Shown in pieces: positions 55,734 to 64,000 of a stretch of DNA of 64,000 bases; the stretch's first letter is position 1, and each line of letters begins with the position of its first letter. This DNA is from Bacillus sp. B-jedd (GTDB lineage Bacteria; Bacillota; Bacilli; Bacillales; Cytobacillaceae). The notes below the pieces were generated by a model. It saw only the letters and a list, made by a program, of their open reading frames with translations. It was not told the DNA's origin and did not search any database. Made by a program: the position numbers and the translations under genes. The stretch covers positions 682,001 to 746,000 of the forward strand of contig NZ_CCXR01000001.1 of NCBI RefSeq assembly GCF_000821085.1, in the 5' to 3' direction.

Positions 55734-56744
55734 GTGTCAACAGCATTAAAGTTGAATGGAAAGCAAAAAGCGGCAATCATGTTGATCACAATGGGAAAAG
55801 AGGCTTCCTCGAAAGTCTTTAAACATTTGGATGATCAGGAAATTGAAAAGCTTACGCTTGCCATCGCACATATTAATAAAGTCGATTCTAAGGAAAAAGA
55901 GGAAGTCTTTAAAGAATTCCATGAAATGTGCATTGCTCAGGATTACCTGGCCATGGGCGGAATAAGCTACGCCCAGGACGTATTGGAAAGTGCGCTCGGA
56001 AGGGATAAAGCAACGAAAATTATCCAAAAGCTGACTTCCGAACTGCAGGTAAAGCCGTTTGATTTTGCCAGGAGAATCGATCCGATGCAGATTTATCATT
56101 TTCTGCAAAATGAACACCCTCAGACAATCGCACTTGTACTTGCTCACCTAGAGCCACAGCAAGCATCGATGATTCTGTCTTCGCTTACAGGAGATTTGCA
56201 GTCTGATGTCGCGCGCCGGATCGCTTTACTGGAGCAAACATCTCCTGAAGTTATCAAAGAAGTCGAGAAAATTCTCGAACATAACTTGTCAGCATCCATT
56301 CGCCAGGACTTCACGGTTGTTGGTGGCATTGAATCGATTGTCAACATCCTGAATGGCGTGGATCGCAGTACCGAGAAGGGAATTCTTGAACAGCTGCAGA
56401 CAAGAGACAACGATTTGGTTGAAGAAATTAAGAAGAGGATGTTTGTCTTCGAAGATATTATCAATCTTGATCGCAGGGCGATTCAGCGCGTCATCCAGGA
56501 AGTTAACAATGAGGATCTCATGCTGGCTCTGAAAGCGGCGAGTCCAGAAGTCAAGAATATTATTTTCGAGAACATGTCCACACGGATGGTCGAAACATTC
56601 GAAGAAGAAATGCAATATATGGGACCTGTCAGAGTCAAGGATGTGGAAGAAGCCCAGGGAAGAATTGTGTCTGTCATTCGCCGTCTGGAAGACGCTGGAG
56701 AAGTTGTAATTGCCAGAGGTGGACAAGATGGCATCTTACTCTAA
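55734..56744 (+). CDS. fliG: Flagellar motor switch protein FliG
   Basis: 336 residues with EHPQTIALVLAHLEPQQAS in the middle domain and the C-terminal torque helix LVEEIKKRMFVFEDIINLDRRAIQRVI, whose charged residues face MotA. The GTG start follows AAGAGGAGG. Overlaps fliH by 17 bases. Confidence 0.95.
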   Translation: MSTALKLNGKQKAAIMLITMGKEASSKVFKHLDDQEIEKLTLAIAHINKVDSKEKEEVFKEFHEMCIAQDYLAMGGISYAQDVLESALGRDKATKIIQKLTSELQVKPFDFARRIDPMQIYHFLQNEHPQTIALVLAHLEPQQASMILSSLTGDLQSDVARRIALLEQTSPEVIKEVEKILEHNLSASIRQDFTVVGGIESIVNILNGVDRSTEKGILEQLQTRDNDLVEEIKKRMFVFEDIINLDRRAIQRVIQEVNNEDLMLALKAASPEVKNIIFENMSTRMVETFEEEMQYMGPVRVKDVEEAQGRIVSVIRRLEDAGEVVIARGGQDGILL

Positions 56745-57546
56745 AATCTTTAAAGCCTCCGGGCTGTCCCTCAGCGATAAGATCAAAGTATACCAGGAGC
56801 CTTTTACTCCTCTAAGGCCGAAAGTAATAAGCCGTAATGAGGAACCAGTGGCAGGAAATGAGATGAACATCGAGCAGATGCTTGATGAAGCGAATGCGAA
56901 GGCGAGCGAAATTTTGCAGGCTGCCGAAGCTCATGCTCATAAGGTAAAAGCTGAAGCGGAGCAATCCATCCAGCAATGGTGGAACGAGAATCAAGCGAAG
57001 CTTGAGTCGATGTCGGCGAAAGCAATGCAGCAAGGGTATGAGGAAGGCTACACAGAAGGCAGGCAAGAAGCAGAGGAGAGGGCCCAGAACGATTATAGAG
57101 AAATGCTGGAAGAGGCTAGAACTTTACTGGAGGACGCTTACCAGCAAAAAGAAAAAATCATTTCAGAGGCGGAACCTTTCTTGCTTGAATTGAGCACAGT
57201 CATTGCTTCGCAAATTATTAAGCAGGAACTGGATGCATCTCCTGAAAAGTTTGTCGGATTGATTCAGGAACACATCATGCGCTTTAAAGAAAAAGACTAT
57301 ATTACCGTTTGTGTCCATCCGGCCGATTTTGAGTTCATCCAGTCCCAGCGTTCGCACCTTGTTTCAATCGTCAATGGTGAAACAGAAATAAAAATAGTGC
57401 CCGACCACTCTGTTACGAAGAAGGGGTGTATCATCCGGACGGCTTATGGCAGTGTGGATGCCCGGATAGATACTCAAATCGAAGAAATCAAAAGGGTCAT
57501 TTTAGATGCGAAAAGAGGCGAGCCGAAAGATGATATTGGCGACTGA
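56728..57546 (+). CDS. fliH: Flagellar export ATPase regulator FliH
   Basis: 272 residues from ATG 56728 (MASYSKIFKASGLSLSDKIKV). The middle is a Glu/Ala/Gln-rich helix with the GYEEGYTEGRQEAEE glycine-repeat pattern of FliH, then a C-terminal V-type-stator-like domain. Holds FliI at the export gate. It overlaps both fliG and fliI. Confidence 0.9.
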   Translation: MASYSKIFKASGLSLSDKIKVYQEPFTPLRPKVISRNEEPVAGNEMNIEQMLDEANAKASEILQAAEAHAHKVKAEAEQSIQQWWNENQAKLESMSAKAMQQGYEEGYTEGRQEAEERAQNDYREMLEEARTLLEDAYQQKEKIISEAEPFLLELSTVIASQIIKQELDASPEKFVGLIQEHIMRFKEKDYITVCVHPADFEFIQSQRSHLVSIVNGETEIKIVPDHSVTKKGCIIRTAYGSVDARIDTQIEEIKRVILDAKRGEPKDDIGD

Positions 57547-58843
57547 GAATTATGTCAGGCTTATCCGCGGGATTGATCCGGTCAGGGTCAACGGAAAAAT
57601 CACCCAAATTATTGGCCTGACAATCGAGTCCCAGGGGCCGGATGTCCGAATCGGCGAAATATGTTCGATTTATCCTTCACATTCACAAAAACCAATTCAG
57701 GCGGAAGTGGTAGGGATAAGGGAAAATAAGGTTCTCCTTATGCCGCTCGGAGAGGTCCGCTCCATCGGGCCAGGCTGTGATGTGGTGGCGAGCGGCAAAA
57801 ATATGGTTGTCAAAGCGGGCAGCCAATTGCTCGGCAGGATTCTTGACGGTCTGGGGCAGCCGCTCGATGGGAAGCCGCTCCCGCACGGACTCGAAGAAGT
57901 CCCCGCCTATGCTTCCCCGCCCAATCCTTTGAGCAGGCCCCGTATAAACTCCCCTTTAGGAGTGGGAGTGAAAACTATTGATGGTTTGCTGACCATGGGC
58001 AAAGGCCAGCGGATGGGGATTTTTGCAGGGAGCGGCGTGGGAAAAAGTACGCTGCTTGGGATGATTTCAAGGAACACGACTGCGGATGTCAATGTTATCG
58101 CGTTGATTGGAGAACGGGGCAGGGAAGTTCTCGATTTTATTGAACAAAACCTCGGGCCTGAGGGGCTGGCCAAATCGGTAGTCATTGTGGCAACCTCCGA
58201 TCAGCCCGCGCTTATCCGAATAAAAGGCGCCCTTACAGCCACGGCGATCGCTGAATATTTTCGTGATCAGGGAAAGGATGTTCTCCTGGTTATGGATTCT
58301 GTTACCCGATTCGCTATGGCGCAACGAGAAATTGGTCTGGCAATAGGGGAACCGCCAACAACTAAAGGTTACACACCATCCGTATTCGCGATGCTCCCCC
58401 AATTGCTTGAACGGTCCGGTACTGGTCCGAAGGGAACAATTTCCGCCATTTATACTGTATTGGTGGATGGCGATGATATGAATGAACCGATTGCCGACGC
58501 GGTCCGTGGAATTCTGGATGGGCACATTGTCCTGAACCGGGCAATAGGCGGCAAAGGGATTTTCCCGGCGATCGATGTGCTTAGCAGTGCAAGCCGGGTC
58601 ATGACAGAAATAACCTCAAAGGAACACCTACAAGCAGCCGGCCAATTTAAGAAGTTGCTCGCTTCTTATAATGAAGCGGAGGATTTGATCAATATTGGGG
58701 CTTACAAGAAAGGCTCCAACAGGGAGATAGATTTAGCACTCAGACTAAAGCCGGAGATGGACCACTTTTTACGCCAGGGTATTTATGAAAGCTCTAATCT
58801 GGAAGAAGCGATGAACTTCTTACTAACTAAATTTGGAGACTAA
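57530..58843 (+). CDS. fliI: Flagellum-specific export ATPase FliI
   Basis: About 437 residues, F1-beta-like ATPase with Walker A GIFAGSGVGKSTLLGM, Walker B VLLVMDSVTRFAMAQREIGLA and GEPPTTKGYTPSVF. ATG 57530 (MILATENYVRLIRG) fits the family length and has a GAGG-containing site; ATG 57506 is an alternative. Energises early steps of export. Overlaps fliH by 17 bases. Confidence 0.95.
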   Translation: MILATENYVRLIRGIDPVRVNGKITQIIGLTIESQGPDVRIGEICSIYPSHSQKPIQAEVVGIRENKVLLMPLGEVRSIGPGCDVVASGKNMVVKAGSQLLGRILDGLGQPLDGKPLPHGLEEVPAYASPPNPLSRPRINSPLGVGVKTIDGLLTMGKGQRMGIFAGSGVGKSTLLGMISRNTTADVNVIALIGERGREVLDFIEQNLGPEGLAKSVVIVATSDQPALIRIKGALTATAIAEYFRDQGKDVLLVMDSVTRFAMAQREIGLAIGEPPTTKGYTPSVFAMLPQLLERSGTGPKGTISAIYTVLVDGDDMNEPIADAVRGILDGHIVLNRAIGGKGIFPAIDVLSSASRVMTEITSKEHLQAAGQFKKLLASYNEAEDLINIGAYKKGSNREIDLALRLKPEMDHFLRQGIYESSNLEEAMNFLLTKFGD

Positions 58844-58848
58844 TAAAC

Positions 58849-59283
58849 ATGAAATATACCTTTCAATATCAAAAAGTCCTCGATTTTAAAGAAAAACAAC
58901 AGGAAATTGCCCAACAGGAATTCGGTGCAATTAAACTCCGCCAAAAGGAACTTGAGCAGGAGCTTGAAGGACTGGAAACAATCGAAGATGTGATCTTTGG
59001 AAAATACAACGATGTAAACAAGAAAACCATTTCGGAAATTCTCGATATACAGGATGATATCGACCATGTTGTGAAAAAGAAAAGGCAATTGCAAACGCAG
59101 ACCGATAAAATCCACCAGGAAGCAGAGTTTAAGCAGCAGGTGCTTTTAAATGTTTCGATGGAAGCAAAAACATGGAATAAGTGGAAAGCGAAATCAGCTG
59201 CCGCTTTTCAAAAGCAGCAGGAATTGAAGGAACAGGCCATGCTTGATGAGATGGCTGTCATCCGTTACTCCCGAAAAATATAA
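58849..59283 (+). CDS. fliJ: Flagellar export protein FliJ
   Basis: 144 residues, an all-helical coiled coil beginning FQYQKVLDFKEKQQEIAQQEFGAIKLRQKELE, as in FliJ. It inserts in the FliI hexamer and links to FlhA. Five bases after fliI. Confidence 0.92.
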   Translation: MKYTFQYQKVLDFKEKQQEIAQQEFGAIKLRQKELEQELEGLETIEDVIFGKYNDVNKKTISEILDIQDDIDHVVKKKRQLQTQTDKIHQEAEFKQQVLLNVSMEAKTWNKWKAKSAAAFQKQQELKEQAMLDEMAVIRYSRKI

Positions 59284-59294
59284 GGAGAAAAGCA

Positions 59295-60149
59295 ATGGTT
59301 GAAAAGGAAGGAAAACTTGAAACCGTCTTTTATTGGACGCTTCCCGTCATTTTTACAGGCCTGTTTATGGCGATAATTTTTCACTTTTTAGGGATTCCTT
59401 TTTGGAAGACGATCCAGGAATGGGGAAACGAAATTCCAATTGTGGAAAAAATGATACCCGATCCATCCCCCGAGCACGGATATGCAAAACCTAAGAATGA
59501 TACCGAGTATTGGAAAAAGCAGCTGCAAGAGATGGAAGATATCCTCCAAAAGAAAGACCAAAAGATAAATACAATGTCAGAACAGGTTAGAACCATGAAA
59601 AGAAGCCTGGACGGAATCCGCAGGGAAAATGAGGAGCTGGCGGACAGGCTTGAAGGCAAACAAAATAGTGATTTCCAGGTTGGCTTAAAAAAAGCGGCCG
59701 CACTTTACACTGACATGCCTGAATCAAAGGCGGCATCGATACTTTCGGAAATGCCGCTCGAAGAGGCCTCCCTGACGATTTCCCAGATGTACCCGGAACA
59801 GCAAAGCAATATACTCGAAAAAATGAAAGATGCCGAGAAAGCAGCCCTGATTGGAATGCTGCTGAAAGAAATTGAGACTGTTCCAGAAAGTGATCCGCAG
59901 TCATTGAAACAGAGGCTGAAGGAACTGGCGGACAAGAAAGAAAAAGAGGCTGTTACACTCTATGAAGCTATTGAAACAATGCCGGCCGACCTATCTGCCA
60001 GTGTGATGAAATTCATGTTTGAAAAAGATTCGGAACAGGCATTGCAGCTTATGAAAATGCTGAAGCCGACAAGCCGGTCCCTCATTTTGCGGGAAATTAG
60101 CAAGACTAACGCGGAAATGGCAAAAGAGATAACCGCGAAATTAAACTAG
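59295..60149 (+). CDS. ylxF: YlxF/MotE-like protein
   Basis: 284 residues with one N-terminal membrane helix (about 15-33), a coiled coil (about 70-120) and a C-terminal MgtE-N-like helical repeat domain with ALYTDMPESKAASILSEMPLEEASLTISQMYPEQQSNILEKM. This is the MotE build and corresponds to ylxF behind fliJ of B. subtilis. The role is thought to be in stator or FliK function but is not settled. Confidence 0.82.
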   Translation: MVEKEGKLETVFYWTLPVIFTGLFMAIIFHFLGIPFWKTIQEWGNEIPIVEKMIPDPSPEHGYAKPKNDTEYWKKQLQEMEDILQKKDQKINTMSEQVRTMKRSLDGIRRENEELADRLEGKQNSDFQVGLKKAAALYTDMPESKAASILSEMPLEEASLTISQMYPEQQSNILEKMKDAEKAALIGMLLKEIETVPESDPQSLKQRLKELADKKEKEAVTLYEAIETMPADLSASVMKFMFEKDSEQALQLMKMLKPTSRSLILREISKTNAEMAKEITAKLN

Positions 60150-60176
60150 AAATGACCTCCATGGAAGGAGAAAAAT

Positions 60177-60749
60177 ATGAAACACCTACTTTATTCATTT
60201 ATGCTCTTATTCTGTTTATTCACCTATCATTCTCCCGCCTATGCTGCCGGGAACTCCTCAAGCGGTGATTCCACCGTCTACGATTCAATCGGAAAAGGAG
60301 GAGAAAAAACTCCGGCAGCCCCCCCGGAAAAGATGGAAAACCAATCGACCGGCCTATTTCCTCTACTAATAAAATTCATTGGATCATTGGCATTGGTAAT
60401 TGCCTTAATGTTTGTTTTGTTCAAATTTCTCTTTAACAGGAACAAACGCTTGGCAGCAGGAGGGCCCGTCCTGCCGCTCGCCGGCCACATGGTAGGCCAA
60501 AATCGCTCCGTACAGGTCCTTTTGATTGGCCAAACGATATATATATTAGGAGTGGGTGAAAATATCAATCTTATTCGCTCCATATCAAAAGGAGAAGAAT
60601 ATCAACAGTTAATGGAAAGCTATGAAAACCAGGCGGAGGGCCTTACATCAAAATGGCCTTTGAAAGACCAAAAGATGAACTGGAATACCGTATTTAGCAA
60701 GTATATAAGGAAAATGGAACAAGCGAATGATAAGGAGCCGCATCAATGA
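60177..60749 (+). CDS. fliO: Flagellar biosynthesis protein FliO/FliZ
   Basis: 190 residues with a signal peptide (1-23, ending SPAYAA), a short extracellular stretch rich in Ser, Gly and Pro, one membrane helix (about 62-84) and a cytoplasmic FliO domain (GGPVLPLAGHMVGQNRSVQVLLIGQTIYILGVGENINLI). Helps FliP assembly. The gene is called fliZ in older Bacillus work. Overlaps fliP by 4 bases. Confidence 0.9.
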   Translation: MKHLLYSFMLLFCLFTYHSPAYAAGNSSSGDSTVYDSIGKGGEKTPAAPPEKMENQSTGLFPLLIKFIGSLALVIALMFVLFKFLFNRNKRLAAGGPVLPLAGHMVGQNRSVQVLLIGQTIYILGVGENINLIRSISKGEEYQQLMESYENQAEGLTSKWPLKDQKMNWNTVFSKYIRKMEQANDKEPHQ

Positions 60750-61498
60750 TAAAGAAACTAGCCATCCTCATTCCAGTGTTCATGTTTGGACTCTTTTCTG
60801 CTTCCCACCATGCAAGCGCGGAAACACTCAATACGATTTTGCCTGGAATAGGATTTGATGCAGGGAGCCCGGAAAAGGTATCAAATAGTGTCAGTATCCT
60901 TCTCTTAATAACAGTATTATCAATCGCTCCTTCCATTCTAATATTAATGACCTGCTTTACCAGGGTTCTGGTTGTATTGGGATTTGTCCGCACGGCGCTG
61001 GGAACTCAGTATATGCCCCCAAACCAGGTATTGATCGGATTGGCGATGTTTCTGACTTTCTTTGTAATGGGGCCGACTTTTTCGCAAATAAATACAGAGG
61101 CGCTCAAGCCTTATATGGCCGGCGAGTTGACCCAACAGGAAGCACTGGATACAGCCGGGGCACCAATCAAGGAATTTATGGCCAAGCATACTCGTGAAAA
61201 AGATTTAGCCCTGTTCCTTAATTATGCAAAACTAGAAAAGCCAAAGCAGATAAATGATATTCCTTTTACTGCCATGGTTCCCGCATTCGCGATTAGTGAG
61301 CTGAAAACAGCCTTCCAAATGGGCTTTATGATATTCATACCTTTCCTTGTCATAGACATGATTGTCGCGAGTATTCTGATGTCGATGGGGATGATGATGC
61401 TGCCGCCGGTCATGATTTCACTTCCCTTCAAAATATTACTGTTCATTTTGGTGGATGGCTGGCATTTAATCGTTGAATCGCTGCTCAAGAGCTTTTAA
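60746..61498 (+). CDS. fliP: Flagellar export gate protein FliP
   Basis: 250 residues with a cleavable signal peptide (ending about residue 26, HHASA) and four membrane helices. Family motifs LLITVLSIAPSILILMTCFTRVLVVLGFVRTALGTQYMPPNQVL and MGMMMLPPVMISLPFKILLFILVDGW are intact. Forms the export pore with FliQ and FliR. Confidence 0.96.
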   Translation: MIKKLAILIPVFMFGLFSASHHASAETLNTILPGIGFDAGSPEKVSNSVSILLLITVLSIAPSILILMTCFTRVLVVLGFVRTALGTQYMPPNQVLIGLAMFLTFFVMGPTFSQINTEALKPYMAGELTQQEALDTAGAPIKEFMAKHTREKDLALFLNYAKLEKPKQINDIPFTAMVPAFAISELKTAFQMGFMIFIPFLVIDMIVASILMSMGMMMLPPVMISLPFKILLFILVDGWHLIVESLLKSF

Positions 61499-61514
61499 CT
61501 GAGGAGGAATCTCC

Positions 61515-61784
61515 ATGACAACTGAACTTACTCTTAGAATCGCACAAGAGACTATTTATACAATCCTGCTAGTTATCGCTCCTGCTTGTGGAGTGGCGCT
61601 GCTGGTTGGCCTTCTGGTCAGTATCTTCCAGGCTACGACTCAAATTCAGGACCAGACTCTTGCATTTGTTCCGAAAATCATCGCTGTATTTCTATCTATT
61701 TTATTTTTTGGATCATGGATGCTCCGGAATGTTTTGGACTTTACACAACATTTACTTGGGAATCTTTCGCAGTTTGTCGGCTAG
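61515..61784 (+). CDS. fliQ: Flagellar export gate protein FliQ
   Basis: 89 residues and two membrane helices, with SIFQATTQIQDQTLAFVPKIIAVF as the family signature. GAGGAGG precedes the ATG. Confidence 0.95.
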   Translation: MTTELTLRIAQETIYTILLVIAPACGVALLVGLLVSIFQATTQIQDQTLAFVPKIIAVFLSILFFGSWMLRNVLDFTQHLLGNLSQFVG

Positions 61785-61793
61785 GTGATGGAG

Positions 61794-62567
61794 ATGATTG
61801 ATCTTTCATTGTGGTGGCCGTTCTTGCTTGTCTTTGTTAGAATTACTTCATTTCTTGCAACCGCGCCTGTATTTTCCGGGCGCCAGATACCTGCACAGCA
61901 GAAAGTGGCTTTCAGTATTGTTCTAAGTGCATTATGTGCCGGAACCCTCAATGTTCCTCTTGATTCGGTAGCGATGGACATGCTGTTTCTGCTGATTTTA
62001 AAGGAAGCTTTTGCCGGTGCTGCACTCGGTCTGGCCGCTGCGATTTTCTTTTATGCCGTACAGGTAGCGGGTACGTTGATCGATTTTCAAATTGGATTTT
62101 TAATGGCAAATTTCTTTGACCCGACTTTTCAGACGAATACTCAATTAACTGGCAGACTGAAGAATGTATTGGCGGTTTTGATTTTGCTGGCGACAAATGG
62201 CCATCACTTGCTGATTCAAGGATTGCTTGCAAGTTTTGACTGGATTCCACTGGACAGTTATATACCGGCCTGGAGTGATGGAAGACTGGCGTCTTTCCTG
62301 CTGGATTGTACGGCGAAAATGTTCCAGGCAGGCTTCATGATGGCCGCCCCGATCATGGGAACGTTATTTATTGTTGATATTGCGCTTGGAATCATATCCA
62401 AAACAGTACCGCAAATGAACTTGATCGCGATTTTTCCGCCTATTAAAATTCTGCTTCACTTTGCAGTGTATTTACTTGTCTTACCGGGATTATTTTACTT
62501 GATGGTGAAACTGTTTGAAACAATGTTTACCTCAATGTCTTCAATGATGAAAATTATGGGGGCCTGA
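61794..62567 (+). CDS. fliR: Flagellar export gate protein FliR
   Basis: About 257 residues with six membrane helices: SLWWPFLLVFVRITSFLATAPVF, ALGLAAAIFFYAVQVAGTLIDFQIGF and DIALGIISKTVPQMNLIAI. ATG 61794 is chosen because AGGTGATGGAG lies before it; GTG 61785 and ATG 61788 are part of that site. Forms the pore with FliP and FliQ. Confidence 0.93.
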   Translation: MIDLSLWWPFLLVFVRITSFLATAPVFSGRQIPAQQKVAFSIVLSALCAGTLNVPLDSVAMDMLFLLILKEAFAGAALGLAAAIFFYAVQVAGTLIDFQIGFLMANFFDPTFQTNTQLTGRLKNVLAVLILLATNGHHLLIQGLLASFDWIPLDSYIPAWSDGRLASFLLDCTAKMFQAGFMMAAPIMGTLFIVDIALGIISKTVPQMNLIAIFPPIKILLHFAVYLLVLPGLFYLMVKLFETMFTSMSSMMKIMGA

Positions 62568-62569
62568 GC

Positions 62570-63664
62570 ATGCTCATCCGTTTGGACCTGCAGCTATTCG
62601 CGGGAGAAAAGACTGAAAAAGCGACACCGAATAAACGCCGTGAAGCCAGAAAAAAAGGCCAGGTGGCAAAGAGCCAGGAAGTTTCTTCCGCTTTAATGCT
62701 CCTTTTGATTTTCTCCTATTTGATGCTTGGAGGAACTGCCTTAATAAAAGGGATAATGCAGATTTTTCGGCATAGCTTCCATGAATATATGCTTTGGGAC
62801 TTTTCTATTTCGAGTATTGAGCTCTTGTTTACGCAAATAGTTGTCAATGCCGCTAAGATAGCGGGCCCAATACTTGGTGTGGCCGTCCTCGCCGCCTTGC
62901 TTTCGAATTTTGCCCAAGTGGGATTCATGTTCAATCCTGAATCAATCAAATTCAATCTGGGAAAATTGAATCCGATTCAGGGAGCGAAACAAATTTTTTC
63001 GATGAGGGCGATTGTCGATTTGTGCAAATCGATCCTGAAGATGGTTATCACTTCGGCAATTGTTTACATGATTGCCTGGCCTCAGAAAGAACAGCTTCTC
63101 GTACTTGGTGAAAAAAACCTCTGGGATGCGGCCGCATTTATTGGTGCGCTAACCTTAAAAATAGGGATGGGAATTGCTGTGGCCCTCGGAATTCTGGCTG
63201 CAGCTGATTATTTATATCAGAAATACGAGTTTGAGAAAAAGATTAAGATGTCCAAGCAGGATATTAAAGACGAATTTAAAAAGATGGAAGGCGATCCCTT
63301 TATTAAAGGGCAGAGAAGGGCCAAACAGCGGCAGATGTCAATGAACCGGATGATGCAGGAAATTCCGAAAGCGGATGTCCTGATCACCAATCCGACCCAC
63401 TTTGCTATTGCGATTCGATATGACTTCTCAACGATGGAGGCCCCCGAAGTGATTGCAAAAGGGAAGGACCATATCGCTTTGAAGATTAAGGAAATTGCCA
63501 GGGAGCATAAAATCATGACTGTAGAGAACAAGCCTTTGGCAAGGGCGCTATACGCGTCGGTAGAAATCGGGGAAACAATACCTGAGGAATTGTTCAATGC
63601 AGTCGGTGAAATTTTGGCGTATGTGTATTTTCAGGAAGGCAGATATAAGGGGATTACGACATGA
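62570..63664 (+). CDS. flhB: Flagellar export substrate-specificity protein FlhB
   Basis: 364 residues with four membrane helices and a cytoplasmic domain containing the autocleavage site NPTH in DVLITNPTHFAIAIRYD (about residue 273). EKTEKATPNKRREARKKGQVAKSQEV at the N-terminus is diagnostic. With FliK it switches export from hook to filament substrates. It overlaps flhA by 4 bases. Confidence 0.96.
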   Translation: MLIRLDLQLFAGEKTEKATPNKRREARKKGQVAKSQEVSSALMLLLIFSYLMLGGTALIKGIMQIFRHSFHEYMLWDFSISSIELLFTQIVVNAAKIAGPILGVAVLAALLSNFAQVGFMFNPESIKFNLGKLNPIQGAKQIFSMRAIVDLCKSILKMVITSAIVYMIAWPQKEQLLVLGEKNLWDAAAFIGALTLKIGMGIAVALGILAAADYLYQKYEFEKKIKMSKQDIKDEFKKMEGDPFIKGQRRAKQRQMSMNRMMQEIPKADVLITNPTHFAIAIRYDFSTMEAPEVIAKGKDHIALKIKEIAREHKIMTVENKPLARALYASVEIGETIPEELFNAVGEILAYVYFQEGRYKGITT

Positions 63665-64000
63665 AGAAATCGGATTTTTCTGTACTAATATTAGTTATTT
63701 TAATTGTGGCGATGATGATTATCCCGCTGCCCACAATCCTTTTGGATTTTTTGCTGATTATAAACATTTCTATATCCCTGCTAATTTTACTGGTTGCAAT
63801 GAATACGAAGGAACCATTGGACTTTTCAATTTTTCCTACAGCGTTATTAATAACAACATTATTCCGGCTCGCCTTGAACGTTTCGACAACGAGGTCGATT
63901 TTGTCCAAGGCTGACGGAGGCGCTGTCATCGAAACGTTTGGCTCTTTCGTCGTCGGAGGCAATCCTGTTATTGGTTTCGTTGTGTTCCTGATCCTGGTCG
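63661..64000 (+). CDS. flhA: Flagellar export gate protein FlhA, partial
   Basis: Only the first 113 residues lie in the window. The first membrane helices (VLILVILIVAMMIIPLPTILLDFLLIINISISLLILLVAM) and TKEPLDFSIFPTALLITTLFRLALNVSTTRSIL are diagnostic for FlhA. The frame is open to the right edge. Confidence 0.93.
   Translation, partial: MKKSDFSVLILVILIVAMMIIPLPTILLDFLLIINISISLLILLVAMNTKEPLDFSIFPTALLITTLFRLALNVSTTRSILSKADGGAVIETFGSFVVGGNPVIGFVVFLILV

Overview
The window is chromosomal DNA of a spore-forming, motile Bacillaceae bacterium. Its left 9.5 kb follows the Bacillus subtilis order yfhP-mutY-yfhS-fabL-sspE-ygaB-ntdP-ygaD-ygaE-gsaB. It carries a gamma-type small acid-soluble spore protein, and strong purine-rich ribosome binding sites with frequent TTG and GTG starts are typical of Firmicutes. 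The species cannot be named from the sequence alone.

Layout. 1-9457 holds the housekeeping and spore block. 9458-9949 is an AT-rich spacer with a seven-unit, 21-bp repeat. 9950-12558 is a three-gene ABC-2 type exporter. 12715-18941 is a complete accessory chemotaxis operon (cheA-cheW-mcp-cheR-cheB) behind a sigma-D promoter. motAB follows on the minus strand (19081-20620). 20922-23679 has a second cheR-cheB pair and a third cheR. 23823-29100 is fliK-flgD-flgE-fliM-fliY-cheY. 29286-34472 is the second signalling module (cheA-cheW-cheW-mcp). 34511-38412 is yaaR-flhO-flhP-fliD. 38621-41270 is a tandem CsrA-like protein and a third receptor. 41569-43134 is flagellin, split by two group I introns and followed by a convergent LAGLIDADG endonuclease. 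44212-49186 is flaG-yviE-flgM-flgN-flgK-flgL-pilZ. 49480-52832 is a Myb/SANT-like regulator, a dispersed repeat, fliS-fliT and a glucosaminidase gene. 52945 to the right edge is the basal body and export operon, flgB to flhA, with flhA cut off.

The genes together encode nearly a whole flagellum: rod, hook, filament, cap, C ring, export gate, chaperones, stator and an elaborate sensory system. Sigma-D promoters (TAAA, about 15 nt, NCCGATAA-like) precede the first cheA, cheR3, fliD, csrA, hag (two), flaG, flgM and fliS, as expected for late flagellar genes.

The most unusual feature is the flagellin gene. It has two related group I introns separated by a 69-nt exon. The 5' part of the second intron encodes, in frame, a near-copy of the C-terminal residues encoded by the last exon, largely with different synonymous codons. 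Splicing or not splicing intron 2 should therefore give flagellins of exactly the same length (276 aa). Intron 1, in contrast, must be removed to avoid a truncated flagellin. A CsrA-like protein with two CsrA repeats and no fliW nearby is the second notable feature.
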